A DNA stretch of 64,000 nucleotides from Stentor roeselii (taxonomy: Eukaryota > Ciliophora > Heterotrichea > Heterotrichida > Stentoridae): assembly GCA_006503475.1 (NCBI GenBank), contig RSEH01000205.1:24156-88155 (forward strand). Direction: 5' to 3'. The notes beneath the pieces were generated by a model that saw nothing but the letters and a program-made list of their open reading frames with translations, did no database searches and was not told the DNA's origin. Each line of letters starts with the position of its first letter. Within the stretch, counting starts at the first letter, position 1. This document shows positions 9,012 to 19,692 of the stretch, in pieces. The position numbers and the translations under genes were made by a program.

Positions 9012-12000
9012 ATGTTTCTTGCATTCTTCGTCTTATTCTCAGAAGCTGGGAAAGTGGTTGAGTATCGATTCGGGTTCAACTACGGAGAGGTTTTTAGAGA
9101 CTTTTCTGAGAATGGTCTTCATGGAGTCAATGGAGTCTCTTATTTGGACACTGTTCAAAATGTTGTCGCGACTGACAGAGGGGCTTGGTTCGGTGCTGAT
9201 GATGGTTCAATTGTTTTTTTGCCGGAAAATGACTTTGTGCAGGAAGGGATGATACTTCAACAGACTTTCACTTTTTTGACTTGGAGTTTAATTGGACTGG
9301 GAAATGGGGAATTGTTTAAAAGGTTTAAAACCAGTGATGAAAGTGGATTTTATGTAATGGTGAAAAAAGAAGAAAATGATGAAAAAATCGCGTTTTGGGG
9401 AGGGTTTGATGGGGAATACTCTGGGGAATTACTGGGAAATCAAGGGTCTTTTGCTGGGGGTAATTGAAAAATAGGTGAGTGGGTAATGGTTTCTTTGGTT
9501 TTTAGTGGAGATACTGTTAAGATCTTTTCAAATACCATCGAAGAGATATCTTATACCTTTCAAGAGAATTACTCTGAGTCTGGCTCGTATTCAATGCGAC
9601 TGGGATCAGGAACCAACTCAGTGAAAGGATTCATCTGGTACTTCGTAATCCTAGATTCTTCAAACGAACATTCAACTTTCTTTTCAACAACAGGAAGTTC
9701 GAACTGTTTAACTGAGAGCTGCGTCTCTTGCACCTATTCAATAGTCGATCCATATGAAGGCACAGGTTGCCTATCAAAAGAAGAAGACCCATTCAAAGAT
9801 TCCAACAGCAACAATTGCACAACAAGTTCCTTAGGCTGCTCACCCAACGGCACATTAGATTGTTCAAGTTGTTCATCATTCTCTTGTTATCAAGAAAGTT
9901 CAAACAATTTTTGTTGGTGTCCAAATGAAATTTCATTAAAATCCTCTTCTTCATGTTCATGTCCATCTGGATTTTATTTCTTATTTGATCAATGCTGTGA
10001 AAACTCCTGTGCAACATGCAGAACTTCCACTTGTTTAACATGTAAAGCCCTAAATGCAATTCCTGATAGTGACTCAGGGTGTAAGTGTAAAAATGGATTT
10101 TTTGGAAGTAAGCCACTTCTTGATTTGAACTCTTGCAATTCTTGTCATGAAGAATGTGAAACTTGTGAAGAGGAAAGTAAATGTCTTACATGTAAAAGTG
10201 AAAATGCAGTTCCTGGTATTTCTGAAGGTTGTGTATGTGATGTGAAATTTTACTCAACTGGGAAATTGACTAGTTATAATTCTTGCTTATCATGTAATGA
10301 AGAGTGTGGTACTTGCAGTGATGATGATAAATGTGAAAGTTGTGTAAGTGAACAAGCGATTCCAGATAATGAAATCGGCTGTAAATGTATTTCTGGATTT
10401 TTTGGAAGACATCCGTTGAATGAAACTGATTCATGTAAAGTTTGCTTTGAAGAATGTTTGGAATGTAATGAGAATCAAGTCTGCATATCATGTGTTTCAG
10501 ATAATGCGATACCTGAGGAGTCTTCAGGGTGTAAATGTTTAGAAGGATTTTATAATATAAGTCCTCTTGTTTCAAATGATTCTTGCTTGGCTTGTCACTC
10601 TGAGTGTTCAACTTGCTTGGAACGAGATATCTGCTTGACGTGCAAATCATTAAATGCTCTTCCTTTGTCAACTAAAGGATGTCGTTGTGATGAAGGCTTT
10701 TACAATACAAGTAGTTTAAATCAGATAAATTCTTGCAAAATATGCAACTCTGATTGTAAAACATGTGAAAATGAAGATAAATGTTTAACTTGTATTGCTT
10801 TAAATTCATTTCCAGATTCAAATTCAGGTTGTAAATGCAATGATGGCTATTACAACTTAAGTCTTTTAAATGATATAAATGCTTGTCAACCTTGCAACTC
10901 TGAATGTAAAACTTGTGAAAATGTTAATAAATGTTTAACATGTATTGATGTTAATGCTTCTCCTGATTCTAATTCAGGTTGTGTGTGTCATAAAGGGTTT
11001 TATGGAACTAGACCTTTGAATTTGAATGGCTCTTGCAAATTATGTAATGAGGAGTGCGAAAGTTGTACTGAGGCTGATAAGTGTGAGAGCTGTTTAAGTG
11101 AAAATGCTTTACCCGACCCTGATATCGGATGTAAGTGCATCACAAAGTTTTATGGTAGTCATCCTTTGAATGAAACTAATTCATGTGAGGCCTGTTTTGA
11201 AGAATGCTTAACATGCACTGAATCCTTAAAGTGTTTAACTTGCATAAGTTCAAATGCTTTCCCTAGCTTAACTCAAGGATGTGACTGCCTTTCTACAGCC
11301 TTCGGTTCAAAGCCTTTAACATCTTCAACATCTTGTCAGCTCTGTCATACTGACTGTTCATCTTGCACAGGTCCCAACATTTGCAATTCTTGCAAAGCTT
11401 TGAATGCCGAGGCTAAAACAACTGAAGGTTGCAAATGCAAAGAAAATTTTTTCAGTCTAACAACTTCTCTTCCAAATACTGATTCATGCACACCATGTCA
11501 TATTGAATGCTTATCATGTACTCATGAAAAAGTATGTTTAACCTGCATAGCTTCAAATGCAATTCCTTTATTAAATGAAGGTTGCAAATGTTTAGATAAA
11601 TTTTACAGTCAAGGTAGTCTTATCAGTCCTAATTCATGCCTTTCTTGTAATCAAGAATGCGCTACTTGTGAAAATAACAAGTGTTTAACTTGCCTTAGTA
11701 TTCATGCTATTCCTGATAATAGTAATACAGGATGTATGTGTAAAGAGAAGTATTATGGTGTTCATCCTTTGATTTCTATTGATTCTTGCTTTTCCTGTCC
11801 AAGTCATTGCAAATGTGATGAGACTAATAAGTGCATTGGGTGCATTGCTGACAATGCTTTTCTTTACCAGACATCAGAATGCTTATGCAATGATGGGTTT
11901 TATGGAGTTATTCCTTTGATTTCTAAAGAATCTTGCATTCAATGTCATGCCCACTGCTCTAAATGCAATCAAGCTGATATATGCTTGACTTGTGTTGATT

Positions 12001-15000
12001 CCAACGCTTTTCCTAAATCAAACATTGGATGTCAGTGCAGTTCAGGGTATTATCAAGATGGGCAGTTAAATTTAAATGGATCTTGTAAGAAATGTAAGAA
12101 AGAATGTGCAACTTGTATCAATACAGATGCTTGTTTAACCTGCATTACTTTGAATGCAAGTCCAAATGGTGATGGGTGTAAATGTAACAGTGGGTTCAAT
12201 ACAACTGCAAGTTCTTTAATTTTAAGTGATTCATGTTTTCAATGTCATTCTGAATGTTTAACTTGTAAGAGTGATGGGTTGTGTTTGACCTGTAAAGCAA
12301 ATATTGCAGTTGTTAAGACTAGTACTCCAGGTTGCTTATGTCCGAATAAGTATTACCCTGCAAGTGCTTTAACTAATACAAATGCTTGTCAAGCATGCAA
12401 TAATCAATGCACGACCTGCAATGAGAGTAGTAAATGCTTGACTTGTATATCTAATAATGCTTTACCTGGCACTGTATCCGGCTGCAAATGTAAAGATGGG
12501 TATTATAATACATCAGCTCTAACTACTTCAAATTCTTGTTTAAAATGCTACAAAGAATGCGAAACTTGCAGTGCAGCTAACAAATGCATCACTTGCATTG
12601 CATTAAATTCAACTCCTGATCCATCTAAAGGCTGCAAATGTAATTCACCTCTTTATGGGTTTTATCCCTTGACGTCTTCTGATCGTTGTTATAGCTGTGA
12701 AACAATTTGCTCTGAATGTGATCAGGATGGAAAATGTCTTACTTGCATTTCTGCGAATTCTTATTTGAATTCAACTTCAGGGTGTCAATGTGTAAATGGA
12801 TATTTTGCTTCAGGTCCTCTTAATTCATTAACTTCTTGTATAAAATGCCATCAAGAATGCGCAACATGTGAGGATGCTACAAAGTGTCTCACTTGTATTG
12901 ATATTAATTCAGAGCCTAAACCAGATACTGGATGCAAATGTAAAATTGGATATTATCCTACCGGTTCTCTAATATCGAATGGGATGTGTTTGCAATGTTA
13001 TCAAGAGTGTAAAACATGCTCCACAGCAAATAAATGCATATTATGCATTGCAAGCAATGCATTAATAGACACTAGTGTAGGTTGCAATTGTAATGCAAAA
13101 TTTTATGGCATAAAGCCTTTGACTTTACCTGGTTCATGCATAGCATGTAATAGTGAATGCTCTCATTGTGTTAAGGCTGATGAGTGTGTTACTTGTATAG
13201 ATTTGAATGCAAGTCCAAGTTTATATTCAGGGTGTGATTGCAAACCTAATTTTTACGGTACTCATCCACTTACCTCAACGAGTTCATGCAAAGCATGCTA
13301 CCAAGAATGTTATACATGTGACAACAATAGTACCTGTTTAACCTGCAGAACTGATCATGCAATACCTGGATTAAACTTAGGATGTGATTGCGAAATAAAA
13401 TATTATGCAGTTCGTCCTCTGATTCTTTTAGACTCTTGTAAACCCTGCCATTTTGAATGCAGTTCATGTATTGAAGCAATGAAATGTAAAAATTGCGTTT
13501 CTTTAAATGCTTCGCCTGATATAAATGAAGGATGTAAATGTAATTTAAAATTCTTTCCAATTGGACCTTTAGTATCTATGAACAGCTGTAAATCATGTAA
13601 TTCTGATTGTGCAACTTGTGTCCAAGAAAATATTTGTGTGAAATGTGAATCTCTAAATGCGATTCCAGCGACATCTATAGGTTGCATATGTTTAAATGGA
13701 TTTTATAATACTAGTTCACTGATCTTAACTAATTCATGTATTCCTTGCTATTATCATTGTTCAACTTGCTCAGTGGAAAACATCTGTTTGACCTGCATCG
13801 CATTAAATGCTTCTCCTAGTCATTCTTTAGGCTGCGTATGTGATGATGGTTTTTATAAATCAACTGAACTTAATCAAGCCAACGCGTGTAAACCATGCAA
13901 TTCGGATTGTAAAACATGTGATAGTCCTGATAAGTGCTTAACTTGCATTGATCAGAATGCTTATCCTCATTCAGATTACGGTTGCATTTGTCTTGATAAG
14001 TTTTACAATACTTCAAGCATTAATACTCCTGATTCTTGCAAAGCTTGTCATTCAGAATGTGCAAAATGTAATGAAAAAGATAAATGTTTAACATGCATTG
14101 CAAAAAATTCAGAACCTGATATTTCAATAGGGTGCAATTGTATGAAAAAGTACTTTGGAACTAAGCCTTTAGATTTTAATGATTCTTGTCAGCAATGCTT
14201 TGAAGAATGCGCTACTTGCAAGACATATGAAAAATGTGACAGCTGCGTAAGTAACAATGCAATTCCTAATGTGACATCAGGGTGTTATTGCAAGAACAAG
14301 TTTTTTGGAATTTATCCTTTAAATGCAGTTGACTCTTGTAAGGACTGTCATGAAGAATGTGCTCAATGTAATGAAGCTTTTAAATGTTTAGAATGTATAA
14401 GTTCAAATGCGATACCCAGTGAAACTTTGGGGTGTGGCTGTATTCCTACAACATTTGGAACAAAACCTTTAAAATTTTTAACATCTTGTCAGTTTTGCCA
14501 TCCAGATTGCTCAGATTGTATTGAACAAAATAAATGCACCTCTTGCATTGCATCTAATTCAACACCTAAAAGTACCTTTGGATGTGGATGCAATGATGGA
14601 TTCTACAGTCTTTCAACCTTACTTCCATCAAATGATTCCTGCCTTTCTTGTCACATTGAATGTAAAACTTGCAATACTTCAAATATTTGCTTGACATGTT
14701 TAGCAAATAATGCAAGTCCGAAGAATGACTGGGGCTGTCAATGCCATGAGACCTTTTATTCAATAAGTGCTTTGAATTCTTCTGATAGTTGTCTAGCTTG
14801 TCATAGTGAATGTCTTGTTTGTGTTGAAAGTCTTAAGTGCCTTTCATGTAAATCATTATACGCTAAACCTTCTGATGTTGGCTGTGAATGTTTTGAGTTT
14901 TTTTATGCACTTGGAGAACTTATTCAAATTGATTCTTGTAGACCTTGTCATGAAGAATGCGCATCATGCAGTTCTGATTTGAAATGCCTTACCTGCAAAT

Positions 15001-17264
15001 CTGATAATTCCATTCCTTCACTTACAATAGGATGTGAATGCCTTGAAGGGTACTACTCCAACACTTCATTATCAGAAAAAGACTCATGCTTAAAATGCAG
15101 AAAAGACTGTAAAAGTTGCATCAATGAACAAAACTGCACTTCATGTTTTTCAAAATATTCTGAAATAGACCTAGAAACAGGAATTTGCAAATGTATTAAA
15201 GGTTTCTACTCGTCAGGCCTGGTTATTTCTCAGAATTCCTGCAAAAAGTGCCATAGTGACTGCCTTACCTGTGATAAAACTGGCACCTGTTTAACTTGCT
15301 TTATGAATGACTCGAAGCCAGCAGTTGAAGGATGTGAATGTTTTTCAGGGTTTTATAGAAATGGCTCGAATTGTTTAAAGTGTCATCCTGTTTGTTCTGA
15401 ATGCTCTGAATATGAATTTTGCTTAAAATGCAAAAATCCTGAGAAAAAAGCAAATCCTGAAAATGGAAAATGTGAAAAAATTTGCCCTGTTGGGACTGTT
15501 AATATTCAAGAAGTTTGTAGAAAATGTCCGGGACTTTGTGAGACTTGTGATAAGTTTTTTAATTGTTTGAAGTGTGATGAAAACTCAGAAATTGTTGGAA
15601 GTGTTTGTGAATGTCAGAAAGGATTTATGATTATTGGGGGTACATGCAAGGCTCAGTATTTTCATGCGAAATTACTTGTGAGTCAGATAGATAACTTGAG
15701 ACTTGCTTTTGAAGAACCCACAGAAGTACTCCTCGAGTCTAAAGATTTCCAACTCCACATAACAGGCAACAACACATTTTCATGGACCCTTCTCGTAAAG
15801 CAAAACAAAACCTACACCTTTTTCCTCGACTTCCAAGACAAGATAAAATCCGGAACAAACCTCTCTTTACGAATCACAAGAAAAGTCTATTCAAAATCAG
15901 GTCTTCAACTTTCATCCTCCCTCTTCCAAGCACCCTTAAAAGCCCTTGAAACCTTTTCACCTTCTCTAAAAACATTAAAAGTATCATCATCATTGACAAG
16001 TCAAATCTTAACAACTACATCTCTCGGAGTCTCTTTTTTTTCAGACCCGTCAACAACCTGGTCTCTTTTAAACACAATTCAATTTTTTTCCTACATTCCC
16101 CTCAATTCCAACCCTTTTCCTTCAACAATCAGTGAATTCTGCAAGTCACTAAAAGAAAACAACATCTTTCCCAACGCATTTCTTCTTATTTTCAATAAAA
16201 ACGACACAAAAAGTCCATTTAAACAAGCTCAAGACTACGGCTTTGAAACTTCTGTTTTTTTAATCAATTCAGGTGCAAGTCTTTCACTTTTCGGAGGAAT
16301 TCTCGCACTTTGGCCTGCTTTAAAACTTTTAAGCAAAACAAGAAATCCAAAAGTTTCAGAAGTTTTTTTAAAAGTATCTGAAAAGTACAAATTTGGAGTT
16401 TTTTTCAGGTTTTGGATTCAAGTTTATCTGGAATTCGGAATTTTCGCAATAATTCAGCTGAAATCGGTAAAAATTAAACAGCCTGCTGATAGTTTAGGAA
16501 TCGGGTACTTTCATACTGCTTGTGCTGTGGTAGTTGTTGTAAGTTTTAAGTAGATTGGGTTTTTCTTGACGCCTGCTGTAGTTTTGTTGTGTTCTTATCT
16601 TTCCTCTGAGAAGATTTTAGACACTTCTAATCAAATTTTTCATTTGAAATATGGGTCATTTTTCAGTGAGTTTAAAAATGACAGAGGTTTTATCAGTTCA
16701 CAGTTTTATTGTCTTTTTTTTCTGAGAAGATTGGCATTTGTAATGTTCCAGGTTTATTTAAACGATTTTCCTTATATCCAGTTATCTTTTCACTTATTTT
16801 TTTCAGTGATCGTCTTTGGCTTCTTGATTTATTATCGTCCTTTTCGAGAGACTTCTGCTTTGATATCGACTCTCGTTGGCGAAGGCGGAATTTTGATTGT
16901 TTTAGGAATTTCCACTGCTTTTATTGAAAGACCCTCAGAAGATAATTCAGATTTTTTAGCGAAAGTTGTGGTTTATATTGTGTTTATCACTCTTACAACT
17001 CAGTTTTTTGTATCGATTTTTTCACTTTTTAAGGGAGTCAAAGAGATCTGGGTTGAAATTCAGAAATTGAGAAGGGTCAGGTTTGTGAAGGTTACAATGG
17101 TTCAGAAAATGACGACGGATTTTCAGGATAGGCCTTCTGAAATTGAAATTCAAGAAAGAACTGGAGATTCTGATGGGTTTGCTAGACCTTCTACTCCGGT
17201 TATTGAGGGTGATTCGAATGGGATTCAAGGAAGACCATCGTCTCCTGCTAATAGTTTAGGGTAA
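9012..17264 (+). CDS. Giant cysteine-rich repeat membrane protein
   Basis: After removal of two 15-nt introns the gene encodes about 2740 residues. It begins with a short hydrophobic signal-like segment (FLAFFVLFSEAG). A non-repetitive domain follows, then about 38 tandem repeats of some 49 residues between roughly residues 325 and 2210. The repeat core is C-x2-C...KCLTC...GCxC...F/YY...SCxxC, eight cysteines per unit. The C-terminus has several hydrophobic membrane segments and a polar tail. Furin-like/TNFR-like repeat proteins of this kind are common in ciliates and usually lie on the cell surface or in the secretory route. Exact function is unknown. Without splicing, the introns bring a TGA (9465) and a TAG (16551) into frame, which decides the model. 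Confidence 0.9.
9460..9474 (+). other. 15-nt intron 1 of the giant repeat gene
   Basis: GTAATTGAAAAATAG has GT and AG ends and is exactly 15 nt. It contains the only in-frame stop between the signal-peptide exon and the repeat exon, and removing it keeps the frame. Confidence 0.85.
10596..14802 (+). repeat. Two homologous blocks of seven repeats inside the giant gene
   Basis: Repeats 5-11 (about 10596-11647) match repeats 26-32 (about 13749-14801) in order, an offset of 21 units or about 3.15 kb. Diagnostic pairs include LNQINSCKICNSDCKTC with LNQANACKPCNSDCKTC, FGSKPLTSSTSCQLC with FGTKPLKFLTSCQFC, and the longer SLPNTDSC-type unit with LLPSNDSC. This points to block duplication rather than only unit-by-unit growth. 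Confidence 0.6.
16539..16553 (+). other. 15-nt intron 2 of the giant repeat gene
   Basis: GTAAGTTTTAAGTAG is 15 nt with GT-AG ends and carries the TAG that would otherwise end the protein inside a membrane segment. Splicing joins VVV to IGFFLTPAVVLL in frame. Confidence 0.85.
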
Positions 17265-17923
17265 AGTTTATCAAGAAAAGGTTTTGATTGAATGAATTTT
17301 TTATCGGTCAAGATTTCATTCAGGTATTGTTTCTTTAAAGATGATTTATTTGGTAGAGTTAACAAACTAAATTTTATAAATTTTCAGTTGGATTTATTTA
17401 GTTTGTTAGGAAAAAGTTAGATTTCTAGAAATTTGACTAATAAAAAGATGGAACTGGAAAAAATTGTATCATGATTGAAATTTATTTATGTTTAAGTATT
17501 TTTAATAAGTTGAGTTAATCGAGAACTTAGGAAGAATTGAAAGATTAATGGCCCATAGTATATATCTCTAATATTAAATTCTTTATAAACTATACAAGAA
17601 TTAAGATAATTATAGCCTTAGAGTAGCAAATCTTTTATTTAAACAAGATTTAGTATTATTGGGATCTTGAAACGAGACTTCTCCTCATCTCTCATCATAA
17701 TCCTATAACTACATCAAAATAAATGCGATAAAATCTTAATTATCTAAATCAATGAACCAAAAATATCCAGAAATAAAAACCTTCCTGATCATAACCAAGA
17801 AACATCCAAATAATTATTAAAAAACAATCCTAAAAATAAAAGCTTCCCAAAACCATTCTCTAACTTACCCACAACATCCTAAATAAAATTAAACATCATT
17901 CAAAAACCTCTTCAATCCTCTCT
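17265..17923. other. Convergent intergenic, AT-rich
   Basis: This lies between two convergent genes. The left half is G- and T-rich and the right half C- and A-rich, so each side is G-rich when read on its own gene's strand. No gene or RNA was seen. Confidence 0.5.
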
Positions 17924-19060
17924 TTATTGATTTTCAACATCCTGATGCGGTTGCAATTCAACAGCACTTCTATCTTGATTCTCTTCAAAATTTTCCCTAC
18001 CATTATTCTGTTCAGCAACAAAAGGGTTATTTTTACACAAAGGACACTTAGGTTGGACAACTCTTCCAACAAAATACTCTTCAATACACTTAGCATGAAA
18101 CAAGTGCTTACAAGGTAATTTCCTAACAAAGCTCTCTAAAAAAAACCTATCTTTCATTTACTCTTCCAAACAAATACAACAAACCTTTTCCCCAACTTCA
18201 ATAAGTTCCTCTTTAAAAGGTTCTTTAGGAAAGAGTCTCTGAATATCCTCCCCATAAATAACCGAGTTATCAGGAAGTACTTCATAAACCCTAGACCGAT
18301 TTTGAAAAGTAGCAATAGCCTGGTCATAAACCCGAGTAGAACTTCTTGCAGACTTATAAAGTCTTCTACAAAGAACAGCACAACATCCCATACAAAAGAC
18401 TGAAACAAGGCAAAGTGCAGTGATTGTCAGAATTTTACTAAGTTCACTTCCATCCCCACTGGTATCTTCAGACCACTTCAAAGAAAACCCAGCATAAGTG
18501 ACGTCATCATTGTACGAATAATAAACAATTGACACGAAGTTCACATTGTCTAATCTGATATCCTTGTAAAGCTTGTAGTTGTCTTCACCGATCACTAAGA
18601 CCATCTTTGGAGAGTACTTGTTTGATGATACCCCGGAGGGCAACTTGTAAGCATTCATTATCAACTTCCCGATGCGACTTGATGTGAAAGAAAGGGAAAG
18701 GCGCTGGTCTGCTGTGTCTGAAGAAGTGAAGTCCACTGACCATGAGCAAATTGAAGAGCGGCCTGTTTTTCCGATTGAAAATGACTTGGAACTTTGCTTG
18801 AAGGTCTTTGAATTGCAGCTTGATGATAAGGGGCACTTGTCTGGAGTAGAGGAAAGTGTTGAGCAGTCTATTTCTACACCAGATGATAAAACACATGATT
18901 TACAGTCGATGTTTTCGTATTCGTAACTTGAGTAGATTGACTTTGAACAACGGTTCCTGGGTAAGGATTACCGAATGAATGTCACTGTTTCTAATGTGCA
19001 GGGGTCGCATAAGTTTTCGCAGCTTTTGATTTGGAAAATTTGAAGGAATATGAGTAACAT
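17924..19060 (-). CDS. Transmembrane RING-H2 E3 ubiquitin ligase-like protein
   Basis: Three exons joined across two 15-nt introns encode 368 residues. The N-terminus MLLIFLQIF looks like a signal peptide. A Cys-containing ectodomain follows, then one membrane helix near residues 205-226 (ILTITALCLVSVFCM). A cytosolic RING-H2 lies near residues 287-330: CCICLEEFFLE...CKHLFHAKCIEEYF...CPLC. This is the layout of membrane-anchored RING-H2 ligases. The start at 19060 was found by following the frame back through the upstream intron. The RING only becomes continuous after splicing, which strongly supports the model. Substrates and compartment are unknown; the endomembrane system is the family's usual place. 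Confidence 0.88.
18147..18161 (-). other. 15-nt intron within the RING-H2 finger
   Basis: On the coding strand it reads GTAAATGAAAGATAG. It holds an in-frame TAA located just after the first RING cysteine pair. Removing it restores CCICLEE-FFLESFV and the rest of the finger. Confidence 0.9.
18957..18971 (-). other. 15-nt intron near the N-terminus of the RING-H2 gene
   Basis: On the coding strand it reads GTAATCCTTACCCAG, 15 nt with GT-AG ends. It carries an in-frame TAA; removing it links the signal-peptide exon to the ectodomain. Confidence 0.8.
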
Positions 19061-19192
19061 TTTTCTTGTTTGATTTTAAAATTTAGAGAGGATGGAATGG
19101 TTTAAAGATGAATGGTTTTTAGGTTGAATTATTTTTGGAGTGGATTTAAGAAGAGTAGGAGTGGAAATTGGGTTTTATTTTATTATATTATA

Positions 19193-19687
19193 ATGACAGA
19201 CGTAAACCAGAAAAAGTTCCAATTCAACCTAGATCAAGAATCCCCTGAAAACCCAGATTCAGTAAATATCCCAAACTACAAAATTCCATCATATCCCAAA
19301 CTCGAAACCCAGCCAGACGAAAAAGTTCAAAAAATCAAGAATCTCTTAACATGCGTGAAATTTTTCTTGATACCTTTGAGCCTAATGCAACTTTTATTCA
19401 TCCTTCCAAAGACCTACCCATTGCTAGTGACGATGCTTTTTCCATTGCAAGGTCTAATAGGTATCTGGAGATGTAGTCCATATTGGCTCTCATTATTCGG
19501 GATTTCTTTAGTTTTACTTGGAATGACGCAAGTGGTGGTAATGGCGATGTTTCCAATAGTCGCTTACATTGTGGTTCAAACGTTTTTTCTTTTATTTGAA
19601 GCTTTTTCTGCTTTCATCTGCTTTCGAGTAGCGCGTTTTATGTACTCTTTAAACTCACAGGGGTGGATGGACCTAAAGTCGTATTAA
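19193..19687 (+). CDS. Small four-helix membrane protein, unknown
   Basis: From the ATG at 19193 the protein has 164 residues. An upstream in-frame ATG at 19112 gives a 27-residue extension that looks like translated flank, so I prefer the later start. The first 50 residues are polar and Pro-rich. The rest holds about four closely spaced hydrophobic helices (FFLIPLSLMQLLFILP, WLSLFGISLVLLGM and two more). I do not recognise the family. It starts 132 bp from the divergent RING-H2 gene and its stop lies 5 bp from that of convergent Nup93. Confidence 0.7.
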   Translation: MTDVNQKKFQFNLDQESPENPDSVNIPNYKIPSYPKLETQPDEKVQKIKNLLTCVKFFLIPLSLMQLLFILPKTYPLLVTMLFPLQGLIGIWRCSPYWLSLFGISLVLLGMTQVVVMAMFPIVAYIVVQTFFLLFEAFSAFICFRVARFMYSLNSQGWMDLKSY

Positions 19688-19692
19688 GTAAT

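Noticed and set aside
9465-9467. In-frame TGA taken as Trp, or as a gene break
   Set aside because: It lies inside a perfect 15-nt GT-AG intron, and TGA ends the DHHC gene, so the standard code fits.
9793-10671. Minus-strand open frames opposite the giant repeat gene
   Set aside because: They are shadows of the cysteine-rich coding strand with no domain of their own.
18158-18160. In-frame TAA taken as a reassigned Gln codon for the whole genome
   Set aside because: It also lies in a 15-nt intron. TAA and TAG end NF-YB, IMPDH, PP2C and others right at their natural C-termini.
18672-18926. Plus-strand open frame of 84 codons
   Set aside because: It lies opposite the ectodomain of the RING-H2 gene, which is supported by splicing and domains.
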